Assembly (NCBI GenBank): GCA_900642245.1
Contig: CAAAJI010000411.1
Location: 27,115-40,935 of the forward strand
Direction: 5' to 3'
Length of the DNA: 13,821 nt
Origin: Fragilaria radians
Taxonomy: Eukaryota; Bacillariophyta; Fragilariophyceae; Fragilariales; Fragilariaceae
Part shown: piece after piece, positions 1 to 10,541 of the stretch
Position numbering within the stretch: the first letter of the stretch is position 1
How the letters are laid out: each line of letters starts with the position of its first letter
Translations under genes and position numbers: made by a program
The notes under the pieces: model-generated
The model's database searches: none
The model's input: the letters and a program-made list of their open reading frames with translations, nothing else
Told to the model about the DNA's origin: nothing

Positions 1-1
1 G

Positions 2-2643
2 TTAGATGTTTTGAAGTCGATCCTTTCCGATTCTTTGGCAAGCAACATGTTGATTATCTGCGCATATCGCGAGGGTGAAATATCGATGGATGTGTTACAA
101 GAGTATAGCCTAGCCGATGACACTGTTCTTGGCGATGATGCAGTCTCGTCATCGTCGATGTCTTCAATTTACTCCACACGTATCACCGACATTTTTCTTG
201 GTTGTTTGGAAGCCATCCAACTAAATGAATTTATTTCCATAAAACTTGAAATGGATTCAACATCCACAATGTCATTAAGTCAGCTCATTTGGAAGAAGAC
301 AGATGGAAATCCCTTTTTTGTCCTCAATTTTCTTGAAACTATACATAGGAGAGGTCTATTATCATCTGCAGGCAATGGTAAATGGAATTGGGACGAGTCC
401 CAAATACTCCAGATGACAAGCGTTTCACAGAATTTGGCTTCCATTTTAGAATCCAGGATGCAAAATCTTCCTGAACAAGTCCGAACAATATTACAAATGG
501 CTTCTTTCATCGGTCATGAATTTCCGGCTGTCATTCTAATGACAATCGTGTACGAAGAGCAAGATACCATAGTGACTGAATATAGCTTTGAAAGTAAATC
601 CAAAGAAACTATTCAAGAATGGATCACCTCGGCATTAAACGTTGCAGTCAAAGAAGGTCTTTTAGAGAAAACGAGCCGAGATGACGAATATCAGTTCGCC
701 CATGACACGATTCAAGAAGCCCTTTATGAGGGATTGATGCCTGACGAAATGGAGAGAAAATTATTGCACCAACGTATTGGTACTTTGATATGGAACTCGG
801 TAAAAGACAAGGATATACTGCAAATTGATGATTGCCTTGTCCTATTGGCTGCAGATAATCTAAATCGGGCAATATCTATTGTTGATTATTCTGGCGATAG
901 ATACTATATAATTGAATTGAATCTAATTGCGGCGAAACGAATAATTAACAAATCTGCTTTCCTTTTGGCCTCAGAGTACATCCGGCTTGCCATTTCCTTG
1001 CTGCAGCCTGATGTTTGTTGGGATGAGAGATATGACTTGTGTTTGGATTTATTCAATACAGCTGCAGAAACGGAGAAAAATATTGGATGCTATTCGCGCA
1101 GCGCTGATTTGGTCGCCATAATTCATCAGCATGCCAAGTTTCTTCATCATCGATCAACAGCATTTGCAATTGAAATGGATTCCCTGACTACTCAGGGTTA
1201 TATTAAAGATGCAATTATCCTTGGATTGAATGTTCTACGTCAACTTGGAATCAGATTTCCTCGCAAAATCACCAATGTAGTTGTCACAAAGGAATTAATC
1301 ATGGCAAAGGCAAAACTAGGCAGGAGAAAATTGGAGGACTTGCTGTCACTTCATGAGGTGACAGATGAGACAGTTTTACTTTCACTGTCAATCATGAAAA
1401 TAGTTGCAATCAATGCATTCGTTCTTGGTGATGTGTACAAAGAGACGTTCGCGGCTGTTTGTCTTCGTATGTTTCGTTTCACTCTAAAATATGGCATGTC
1501 AAGAATACACACGCCTATAACTTTAGCGTTTTGGGGGTCCATACATGCTGTTCTTGGTGAATTTGATGTTTCCCTAGAGTCTGAAAAGTTGGCTATAGCA
1601 TTAATTGAGAAATACGATTTGAATTCTATCAGGGGAACGACCATGATAATCAACCTTGGCTTCAATCACTTTTGGAGAAAAAAGTTAGATTCCGCGGCTC
1701 GTCATGAGCTCTTGATTGCGTACCAACATGCAATGAGCTATGGATATATTACTTTTGCACACTTAGGATTTAATGTGTGGGTTCTTACTGCACTTTACCT
1801 TGACGACAAGTTATCTAACATTCACCACGTTGTGAGAATTGCTGTAAATGAGATGCGAGAGTTTGATTCAAAGAGCGGTTTGACATTTCTTCTGCCTTTT
1901 TGGCAAATAGTAAGTTTCTATGTTTTAAAAATCATTGGATCATGACTATTCTCATCCTGAGTGTATTTTATTTGCTTTAGCTTCTAAATTTATCTGGAGA
2001 CGTTTTCAATCACGATCCTTCACAGTTACGAGGAGAAGCTCTAGATGAAGCTTTTGCATGCAGCATTGATAGCATGGATTCCAAATTGGCAATAATGTGT
2101 TTGCACATCTTGGAGTGCATTGCGAATTATGTATTTGATGAAATCGAGTTTATGCAAGATAATCTTTCTTTGATTACAAGGTACGGAAATGAACCACAAG
2201 GTCATTTTTCCATGGGCTTTATACAGACTTGGTTAGCAATATTTCACTATGAGAGCTACCTTACGACAAAGAAACGTATGCACAGGAGACTTGCCTGTAG
2301 GTCACATCGGAAGGTGCATCATTGGTCCAAAACAGGAACTGAAATGTTAATCGGCCCAACTTGTCTCCTTGATGCGATGGCACAACTCTGCAAATATAGA
2401 GCTTCAAGCGACGAACTTGTTGTAAGCTTTGAAGAGGCTGCAAAGGGCTGTCGCATTACAAGATGCCGATTGTTTGAGGCTCTTGCATACGAACGTTTGG
2501 CTAAAATATTGTGCAATCAAGATACTCCACAGACGGATCTTTGTACCACTTATCACAAGCAAGCTGTCGCCGTTTATAGAAAATGGGGAGCTATCGCAAA
2601 AGCCGAGCATCTTGAGCAGAAGTTCCGCACACACACAAAATAA
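2..2643 (+). CDS. STAND-type signalling ATPase with TPR-like C-terminus (3' part, two exons)
   Basis: This is the C-terminal 856 residues of a larger protein, open at the left window edge (exon 1 at 2-1909, exon 2 at 1981-2643, TAA stop). It starts just after where the Walker B segment would lie. The sensor-like LIICAYR (nt 50-70) is followed by KTDGNPFFV (nt 296-322), then YQFAHDTIQEALYEGL (nt 689-736). These are hallmark segments of the COG3899 predicted ATPases, the AAA_16-like module found in multidomain bacterial and algal kinases and cyclases. The rest is a long alpha-helical TPR-like repeat region. It ends in YRKWGAIAKAEHLEQKF (nt 2575-2625), the usual end of the repeat region, and stops soon after, so no GAF, histidine kinase or cyclase domain follows. 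A protein kinase or similar module may lie upstream, outside the window; that is inference. Such proteins are thought to act as nucleotide-dependent signal scaffolds, but substrate and partner are unknown. Family assignment is from recognised motifs only. No in-frame breaks are seen. Confidence 0.85.
1910..1980 (+). other. Spliceosomal intron (71 bp, phase 0)
   Basis: The intron has a GTAAGT donor at 1910-1915 and a pyrimidine-rich acceptor ending TTTGCTTTAG at 1971-1980. Without splicing, exon 1 runs into a stop at 1943-1945. With splicing, the reading frame passes from ...LPFWQI to LLNLSGDVFN..., which restores the family's conserved segment and joins the frame ending at 2643. The short length is typical of diatom introns. 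Confidence 0.9.
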
Positions 2644-4683
2644 TAGTTTGCAGACAAGGCCATTCAGAACACTCCCTGAGCATTTCTACATTTCAAGCAT
2701 AGCTTGCAGATAATGCTTTTCAGATGGCTCTAGGCATCTTTGCTTCCATTCAAAAACAAGGATGTCAGATATAGCTTCAAAGTATTGTACCATTATGTTA
2801 TAGATTTCAAACTGATAATACGGTAACACGCTAATAAATGTTTTTATATGATTGGAGTTCTTGGTCATTTATTTCTCTATTGTGTAGCATGCCAGAGTGG
2901 ATGTGATTTGAGGTCTTGGTATAATGCTTCACCTTTGCAACATTGACTACTTGAGATCTGAAACTGAGTGTGACCAATATTGCTTTTAGTGGTTATAATC
3001 CTGAATATAAAATAGCCGAAATCCATGTTCAGGAAGAGCTCTTTACGATTGGACTCATGCTTGGATCACCACTCTTGAAGTAAAGAGAATGAAGTATTAA
3101 GACTTGGGATCAGCATGGACAGATGATAATCTCACACCTAATATCCTGATAGCGTGAAAAGGCCAATTTCTTCAAATATTGGTGTACTCTTTATGGCTGA
3201 GAACTCATCCTGAGAAATTCGCACGAACCGTATATATACTTGGTGCCATTTTGTTTGTAAGCAAATGGAAGATGTGTGAACTTTCTTGGAAAGTCGTGAA
3301 ATGATTGAAAGCTGTGTATTAGAAAAGGTGTTCAAAAGGATCAATTACATCCAAGTCCTGAGAAGCATGTCTGACATTCGTATGTAATTGTAAACAAGTG
3401 ACAGTAAGTGTTGATTGATCAAGTACTAGATTGCCTATCATCGGTGACAATCGGAAACTAGAAAAAGCCAATTAGTGTGTTTCTATGCAGAAGGATAAAT
3501 AGCATTCCTCTCAATTTCCCCCTAAATTTTGGCCCCACAATAACACTGGCAGGCGCCAAAGTGATTTGTTGCAAAATCACAAACACCAAGATATACAAAC
3601 TTAATGAATAACCTATGATATGACCCACTAACCCCTAGGATAATTGCATTCGTTAACATTCACGGGTATAATGTCAAGATCTCAATGTGTCTTTGAAAAT
3701 TACATACAAAGCATTACAGGTTGAGAAGGGCAGTCTACATCAGGTTGAGGAAAGCAAGGATTTCAATTATGGAATTAGACTAAACAAATATCAGCAAAAT
3801 AATCCAACAACAATGACTAAAAGGGAAAAAACCAATTTATTTTGTCGTATATTAGCTGCTGAATATTCGGCAATAATCGAGATTCCTTAAAAACTGAATT
3901 ACAAATTTTTGACGTTGGGAATGATATTGGAGTTTTTCATTAAAGATTAGAAGGGCGTGTTTTATTTAATCCAGGCCTTCATTAATCATGACTTAAAACA
4001 TTATGATTCAAGATTAGTCATAATTAACTGAATTGACATGATATACTAATAAAAAAGTGTAATCAAGATTTCAAATGACAATGTGAAGAACATGTTTAAA
4101 AATAGAAAATCGAATCAAATAAGCATTACAAGGCAGGCGTACAATGTGTCAACCACAAAATCGATTCAGGATATGAAAGCCTATGTGATAATTAGCGTAG
4201 CAAAAGCTATAGTAATCAAAACTCGTACTGCAAGATCAATTTATGAACCAGACATTGAAGGATTTGAAAGATACATTGACAATTAGCAGAGGCGCATCAT
4301 TTACTTGGTTGAAGTGACGATGAGAAAGTCAAGGCTTGGAAATCAGAGTGATCGTGAAGTGGGATCAAAGGTATTGCAAGGCATCTTTTGACCAATTGAA
4401 GTATTTAATGTTGAAGAGTTTGATAAATCACAGCATGAAGAAGCACAATAAAAAGAACATGTAAGTAAAGATGAAGGGCTTAATTTATGTAAAGATATGA
4501 AAGTTGATAACTCAAGAATAGATTGACAAGACCAGTAAAGCGAAAACTATTTAGGCAATCAACATAAATGAGCTTATTTCATAGTTATTTATCAACACAG
4601 GCACATTCAAAGCGAGGTGAATTTGAAGAATTGAGGAATATTACGAAAGCAGTAATCAGTTCATGGACTCGACATGAGATTGA
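2644..4683. other. AT-rich intergenic region, no gene recognised
   Basis: Only short open stretches occur, on both strands, and none has a recognised motif. AATAAA at 2833-2838, about 190 bases past the ATPase stop codon, may serve as its poly(A) signal; this is a weak guess. A 68-codon minus-strand stretch at 3138-3344 and two 67-codon plus-strand stretches (3687-3890, 4083-4286) show no family motif. The segment KTRTARSIYEP near 4218-4250 loosely resembles the TRSGR linker that precedes the reverse transcriptase in Copia polyproteins. If so, the retroelement remains start further left than the part annotated from 4684. Confidence 0.5.
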
Positions 4684-5760
4684 AATCCGTCGGTTAATAA
4701 GGATACGAAGCACATGGCAAAAGCTAAACAGCTGCGGAAGAGAGAGGCTTTTTGTATCTTATTCATATAAAGACATTTAAATGCAAAGGAGATGCGGAGA
4801 GCAATGAAGAGCCTTGGCTTTTGTTGAAAAGAGTGATGGCAAAAGAATCGAACAAGCGCTATGAGAAACAGAAAAGTTTGATTAAAAGAAAGAGGCGCAA
4901 TCCTAAAGCTGCATGAGAATCATTATTATTTATTGCCGCTGTCAAAACAGATCAGAGAAGAGATATATTTACCATTGGCGAGCCCAAAGTAATCGTTCAG
5001 ACTGACATGATGAAAATCAATTATAAAGGATACTTTTGCAAATATTGAAAAAGAGAAAAGAAGCATCAGTACCTTGGAATGATTTTCGAATTCAGTTTCC
5101 CACAATTTCCTAATTGAAAATCAAAGATTCTTGTAAAAGAGATTGAGGAGTTCCTAGCAACATCTACAACAATTAAAGGTATGTGGAACGAGAGCGTATT
5201 TAAAGATAGTTATCAAAGCAATAGCTCAAGAATCGAGAAATTAGAAGTTTTTCATACACTTAAAGCTTGTAGAAGGAAAAGAAAAGACAGACTACCCTCT
5301 TGCCTTTGCACCAGAGTATAGGAACCAAAGGAGAATGATTGGTTTAATTTGAAGAGGTTGGGATCTTTAAATGAACAAGACTCTCATAATTGATGCAAAT
5401 AATTACGGATGTATCAGGTATTTTGATATAGCCATTGGGTTACATTATGATATGATGCGCATTAAAGGACTCCATGAAACGGAGCACTAACATCAATATC
5501 AACAATAAAAATGTTCAAAATCAGAAGTTCAAAAGAAGTAACATAACTGAAGTTTTCATTTGGACTTAGCTCAGTGGGTGAAAGAAGGGAAACCTGGCTA
5601 TTACGAATAGAGCAATATATCTTTAGTTTAACAGATTTGCATGAAAAACAAATGTATGCAACTTGAAAATTATGCTGCGAAAAGGGCTTTGGATATCTGT
5701 TGAGAAGGCAAAAACAGAAGACACTGAATCGCTATTGCTTAATTACCGATATCACATCAT
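4684..5760 (+). mobile_element. Degenerate Ty1/Copia retrotransposon: reverse transcriptase and RNase H remains
   Basis: Translated fragments follow the order of a Copia pol C-terminal half, of the type seen in diatom elements, with stops and frame changes between them. KQLRKREAFCILFI (4726-4767) resembles the start of the RT. ESLLFIAAVKTDQRRDIFTI (4917-4976) resembles the RT stretch before the first catalytic aspartate. VQTDMMKI (4995-5018) stands where the HVDD-type catalytic box belongs, with the key residues altered. HQYLGMIFEFS (5064-5096), FHTL (5250-5261) and EPKENDWFNLKRL (5322-5360) continue the RT. RNase H pieces are LIIDANNYG with FDIAIGLHYDM (5383-5454), GALTSISTIK (5481-5510), MQLENYAAKRA (5656-5688) and LNRYCLITDIT (5724-5756). 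In-frame stops lie at 4914, 5046, 5115 and 5319, and the frame shifts several times. Part of the RT between about 4977 and 4995 is missing. The copy is dead and old. No flanking LTR pair or target-site duplication was found. Confidence 0.85.
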
Positions 5761-6587
5761 GGGGTGGTAATACCTAATGGTAACTACGAGTAAGTTGTTA
5801 CCATATTCAATATTCACTAGAGAATCTATCAAATCCTGATTCACTAGGTCAAGTGATTCAACAAAACTTACTCCTCTCTTGATTATAATATTAACGTCTA
5901 CATACATTAACTGAAATGAAGTCTTAAATTTTGTGAGTCACGTTCATGTGAACCTTGCCAAGAATCAACAGGTGATGATTGTTTTTTTGTGGCTGTATTT
6001 GTTTAAGTTTAAGTTCATTACAATCAATCAAGGTAGATCCAGATTAGCCGCTGCTGTTAATCATTAATAAGCAGGTAATAGAAGCAAACAATACACTATA
6101 TAGTCACACACTTTTGTTTTAACATTCATTGAATATGCTACAAGCCCTCAATCTTATCTTGTAAAACTTTTCGAATCCTTATGTTGCTAGCATCTTGAAT
6201 TACTTTTTTTTCCATACTTTAAATCTCAAATGAGATCATTGGCTTCCGTTTCTACCATCGCAACAGATTTCAAGCTCTTTTCCCGACATTATTCGCAAAT
6301 CATATACCCTCTAATCTAAGTCCTTTCTCTTGCTTCTTGAATCGATGAACAGATTGAGATTTAAAAGAAAGAATTAATCCAAGAAATTTGCAAGACAAAG
6401 GATTGAAAATTGTTTACGAAGATAAAGGATGAGATTTGATGGAGGTAATGAGCTCTAAGACAAGATCCTTGCAGGTGAATCAAATCAAACACGTTATCGA
6501 TGTGCTTCTTTGGCGCATTCTGACGGCATAAATCCAACGGATTTCACTTCAATTGTGATGATCTTTTGAAAAAGTGTTCGATTGGAT

Positions 6588-6660
6588 TACCGGTGAGGAG
6601 GTTCTTAAATTGGACCAGTTGATGCATCGTGTAAATCTGTTTTCCCCTTCCTCACCAGTA
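6588..6660. repeat. Inverted repeat with 14-base arms
   Basis: The arm TACCGGTGAGGAGG (6588-6601) is matched in reverse complement by 6647-6660 with two differences; the central eight bases GGTGAGGA pair perfectly (6592-6599 with 6649-6656). The arms are 45 bases apart. It could fold as a hairpin in RNA or be a leftover of a transposon end; nothing adjacent decides between these. Confidence 0.45.
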
Positions 6661-6758
6661 CTCCAATTGAACATTTTTTTGAAAATAATTGAAATGAAAA
6701 CTCATTGGAAATGTATAAATCTGTGTTCTAATCGCATCAAGACCCAAGTATAGATTCA

Positions 6759-6770
6759 AGTGACGTCACT
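6759..6770. promoter_or_regulatory. Perfect CRE-like palindrome AGTGACGTCACT
   Basis: The palindrome contains a full TGACGTCA, the consensus site for bZIP proteins of the CREB/ATF type. It lies in the gap where a retroelement LTR is expected, so it could be a remnant of an LTR promoter. No transcription unit can be assigned to it from sequence. Confidence 0.3.
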
Positions 6771-8340
6771 ACGGATTGATTTCTATGCTACGGATATCGG
6801 ACAGGAGTTGACGCCTCGTTCAGGAAACAAAAGTCTCTACTAAGGATATAGTTTGCACAGAGAATGTATCAAATTCATTTTTAACAGTCGCTGATATCAT
6901 TTTCCTTGTAAACGATATCAAATATTCATCGAAGGAAGTAAAGCAACATAGTTGATGCTAAGTTAACCTTGAAAATGTAGAATTTAAATGGCATTTAATT
7001 AATGTATAATGCATGCCTTTTTGAATGAATCAAAGAAAGATGTTTTATGTCAGCAGTACCTACTCTAAAACTCAATTTAAAACTGGTTTAAACAATGTTC
7101 GTCTATCAAATCAACATACATTTGCATTTTAGCAATAAAGATCAAATACCCCCTATTACCGAATACTCACATTGGCACCAAGAAATAATAGATACCTTGA
7201 CCGATTTTTTACATTTGTTGATGTCACATGATGAGATTTCCACATGAGATTTGAAAATTCTATAAACATTAAAAAAAATTGAAAGCACATCAAAGTAGCA
7301 AAGTATCTGACTGATGGTAAACCAATTACTCAAGAGAGCTTCCAATAATTAACTTACTCATTCCATAATTCAATATTCTTTGCAGAAAAGTAGTTTCATG
7401 ATCTTTCTATTGATACTCAGATCTGCGCTGCAAAGCAAGCGCCAACCTGTTACAACTTACACATTAGACACTTCTGACAGCTTGAATAGCATAATTATCA
7501 TTGCTCATTTATAACTGGAAGTTAAATGGTACACAATACTTTACAAGATAAATCGTTTCGTCATAATCTTGCTGTCAATACTTGAATTTCCATGTAAACT
7601 AGTTGCAGCAATCAATTAGTCCTAAAACTGAATGAAATTTAGCATCCTCGGTTTGGATCACTGTTGATTCAAGGTGGCCCTTCCAACTATGCTGAATTGG
7701 AACAGGAAACGATTAGGTATTTGTAAATCTAAGTAACCGAATACACTTTTTTACTTTGCATATCTTACTCTCATTTACAAGAATCCAATGTTATTTATCC
7801 CACTGTGCTAGAATAGTTTAGTCGTCAATATCTTGGAGTATCTTATTCATTTCCACGGAGCACGAGAAGAAATACAAATTGAAAAACTTACGCAATTGAA
7901 CCATACTTTCGTTTGATATGGTTTCTACCCAATAACAAATCGAACATTTAGATTTTTGCATTTATACATCTTCAACATTCAAATCAAAAGGAATACAACA
8001 AGAAAAATCAATCAAGTTTCCTCAAATAAGCAAAACATAGTAGTCTGGTGACAAGAGTTAAAGCAATAGCTAGCCTGTAAGAATACATCGAAAAGTGTCC
8101 ATCTATCAACTAACCCCTACGCATGCATGTGCATTTAGATACGCTTTCTCTACCGTATTTTCCCGCCGTTTCATCTTGAGGTAAGGGATAACTTATCAGC
8201 CACAATGGTTTAAAATTTTGATAGATTAACAAAACTAATATTGCATCAAGCCCCTAGCACAAGTTCTATACTATAGGTATTGTTCAACAAAACCACCTCA
8301 CAGTAGCAGTCAAGAAAGGTAACTAGGTGTTGCTTGGAAA

Positions 8341-9449
8341 TGGCGGATACTAAGCTTTCTCAACAAAAAACATGTGTTGTTTTCCGATCCAACACAGATG
8401 GACAGACTGATCTATTTAAAAATAAATAGAAAACCAGGGTTGCAAAAGTTTAGTTATAGCATTACATGTCACACTAAGTTTGATCACGACTCAATACTGT
8501 GGTCTGACATTTCTTAATTCTACAAAATAGGAGAATTCCTCTCTACTCAATAACACAAACTGAATGTATTCAATCCGCTTCATCAAAGTTGAATCATTAC
8601 TCTCAATACCCAATGCTCAAAAAGATGTCTAAGACTCAGAAAGGCACAAAGGCAGCTTTAATCTTCAGCGAAACAGTGACACATCACAAAGTATATGCAT
8701 TGAAAGATGTTTCTTCTGATTAACCTGATGCTACGAATGATAGGCGTCTCAAGACTAGACTATTGCAATCAATACGAACTGATGTTATCAACTGTATGAA
8801 GACATCAAGTAGTCAAATAGTAGCATGCCCCCTTAATGAAACTAAAATTTGTAAGTTAACAATAAAACAAAATAACATTTTGGCGATAGATTGAAAATCT
8901 CCAACACACTACACGATTCTCACACCCGAATACGGTAAAGCTCTACAGTTTAGATATGCAATTGACATTGAGATGAGACAATCCAAGATACTTTGGTCAA
9001 TACAATATTGCATACTGAGGTAAGTTGCGATGTTTGCAGGTGACTTTGGACGAATACTTGCTGTTGTTCGTAGATTTAGATCTCAGACTGGGTGTCAGAA
9101 TTAGCCCTTTTTATAAATTTCAAGAAATCAAGTCATTTCAATTTGGTTTGCATCATATGTCCGTTTTGAACATGAAGCTAGAATGATAGCAACTCGAGTG
9201 TTTTCGTTGGACTTCTTCATGATGTCTTTGGTTAGTGGCCAGATTACAATAATTGGGACATGACTTGCAGATGATAAACCGCTGAGCCTTACAGGTGGAC
9301 AAATCTTGTATTCTACATCTGCTGACTTTGCAGATGAAGAAAAAATAAATTTTAACCATTAAATCTTTACATTCTGACTTACTGGAGCAAGTGTCAAGTA
9401 CCCCAACGACTAGTATTTCAATGCTTGTAATTAAGGCACAGATATCATC
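8341..9449 (+). other. Possible decayed gag region upstream of a zinc knuckle
   Basis: An ATG at 8341 (MADTKLSQQKTCVVFRSNTD...) opens a 30-codon run ending in TAG. A second run at about 8625-8850 (MSKTQKGTKAALIF...) reads for roughly 75 codons with one internal stop. Both lie upstream of, and on the same strand as, the gag zinc-knuckle remnant at 9450, so they may be its gag. No conserved gag domain is recognised, so this rests on position only. The 107-codon minus-strand stretch 9153-9476 overlaps the zinc knuckle on the opposite strand and looks incidental. Confidence 0.3.
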
Positions 9450-9946
9450 TATAATTATTGCAAGAAAGCAGGTCATTTCAAGACTATTTGCATTAAGTTA
9501 ATAAAAAGAAGTGACACAAAAAAGAAAAAGTTCTGTTTCAGATCTGAATTTTTTTGTAAAACGGTGCCTCATGAGACTTTTGTTACGGCTATGAAGGCTG
9601 ATAGCCCAATTAATTTAGAAAAGATTACATTTGGTAATTTTTAAAACAACGGAAGCTTTATAGGAAAGAGCACTATGATGTATTGTCAATCATGAAAATA
9701 GAAAAGCATTCCGAGTTATACTTCAAGTTTTCTTAGTAAAAGCTTTGGATTATCTTATTCAAAATCACTGTAAAGAACTTTAGAATGGAAGAATGTCGAA
9801 CTTGCACAACAGCACATACAAGGTAAGGAATAGAGAGAGGGAGAATCCAGGAAAGGTGTTGATATGAGCTCAATAAAAATCGAGAAATGTTGTAAGATCC
9901 ATGTGCTGGACTTTTGATTGTTGATGATTGTACATACTTTTCTGGA
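9450..9946 (+). mobile_element. Degenerate Copia retrotransposon: gag zinc knuckle and start of integrase
   Basis: YNYCKKAGHFKTIC (9450-9491) is a CCHC zinc knuckle (CX2CX4HX4C) whose first cysteine codon has become TAT (Tyr). Further on, MEECRTC (9785-9805) matches the CxxC part of the GAG-pre-integrase segment. DMSSIKIE (9861-9884) matches the integrase start, usually D[IT]SSIK, whose aspartate is the first catalytic residue. LIVDDCTYFSG (9914-9946), in another frame, matches the next integrase segment, LxVDDxTxYxW. FIGKS near 9659 may be a damaged protease active-site region (FIGDSG), but this is weak. Frame changes and stops separate the pieces. The order gag, protease, integrase is that of Copia. 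Nothing later in the integrase is recognised, so the copy is cut off near 9950-10300. Confidence 0.7.
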
Positions 9947-10320
9947 GTTACTTATGGAGGGCTGCTAATAACAAAAGCTTTGATTGTTGCTGATATTCAA
10001 GCTTGTTTGTTAGTGTGCTTGCTGCCCGCATTTGCTTCAATTAAATTTCCAAGAGTCGCCAAGCGTTACTTATAGCTAGGTTTTGAAAAAGATTCTTTTG
10101 AACTATTTTCCACTTTATTTGTCCTATAAGCGTATTCACAAAAGTGGATCATTGTCAAATTCTTCAGTGCGAGTCGGCTTGGGTCATCATCCTACCATTT
10201 CACAGTTACAATTGTGCGATATATATCAGTTGAGTTAGATATTGACAAGTAACTCAGAATTACCAAATTGAAAGCAAGACGTTTGTTCCTTTTTCATGGA
10301 TCAACAAATTTTATACTGCA
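9947..10320. other. Gap after the integrase remnant, no feature recognised
   Basis: The Copia similarity fades after 9946, and neither strand has a recognisable motif up to the tandem repeat at 10321. It may be further decayed integrase sequence, or old intergenic DNA downstream of thiC. Confidence 0.4.
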
Positions 10321-10478
10321 AACGGAACAAGTCATATTTCTATCCAATTATGCAATAAAGAACTATACTCATCTGACACCTAGTTTTGAATGGTAACCAA
10401 ACGGAACAAGTCCTACTTTTATCAAATCATGCAATAAAGAACTATAATCATCTGACATCTAGTTTTAAATGGTAACTA
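10321..10478. repeat. Two-copy 79-bp tandem repeat in the 3' flank of thiC
   Basis: Copies at 10321-10399 and 10400-10478 match at 70 of 79 positions with no gaps. Each begins AACGGAACAAG and ends ATGGTAAC[CT]A. The array starts 63 bases past the thiC stop codon, so it may form part of its 3' UTR or terminator region. No canonical AATAAA is visible on the thiC strand in it; the AATAAA in each copy is on the + strand. Confidence 0.95.
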
Positions 10479-10541
10479 TAATTTCAGGACAAAAATTAAA
10501 ATTATCCCAGAAAGAACTAACGTTTCCATGACATGAACGAT

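Larger units (their letters stand above)
5761..8340. other. AT-rich gap between the two retroelement remains; possible decayed LTR
   Basis: No intact gene, RNA gene or clear protein motif was found. By position, the 3' LTR of the upstream Copia remains and/or the 5' LTR of the downstream remains should lie here, but I could not identify matching repeat ends by eye. A perfect 12-bp palindrome and an inverted repeat inside the gap are listed separately. The 67-codon minus-strand stretch at 7142-7345 has no recognised motif. Confidence 0.4.

Noticed and set aside
3138..3344. 68-codon minus-strand open stretch
   Set aside because: No family motif or gene context was found; the length is compatible with chance.
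5561..5585. tRNA-like 5' part: GGACTTAGCTCAGTGGGTG resembles an acceptor/D-arm start
   Set aside because: The D-stem partner (GAGC) is absent, no T-loop follows at the right distance, and the segment lies inside the RNase H remains.
8723..8750. ACCTGATG...GATAGGCG, loosely like the 3' half of a TPP aptamer
   Set aside because: The conserved GGAUAAU and AGGGA parts do not match, it is on the strand opposite to thiC, and it is about 1.8 kb past the thiC stop codon.
9153..9476. 107-codon minus-strand open stretch
   Set aside because: It lies opposite the gag remnant and zinc knuckle, has no recognised motif, and is best explained as an antisense shadow.
10481..10510. GGGATAATTTT on the thiC strand, resembling the GGAUAAU of a TPP aptamer
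   Set aside because: The preceding CCUGA and the following CC-xGCG-AGGGA are absent, and no CUGAGA is nearby.
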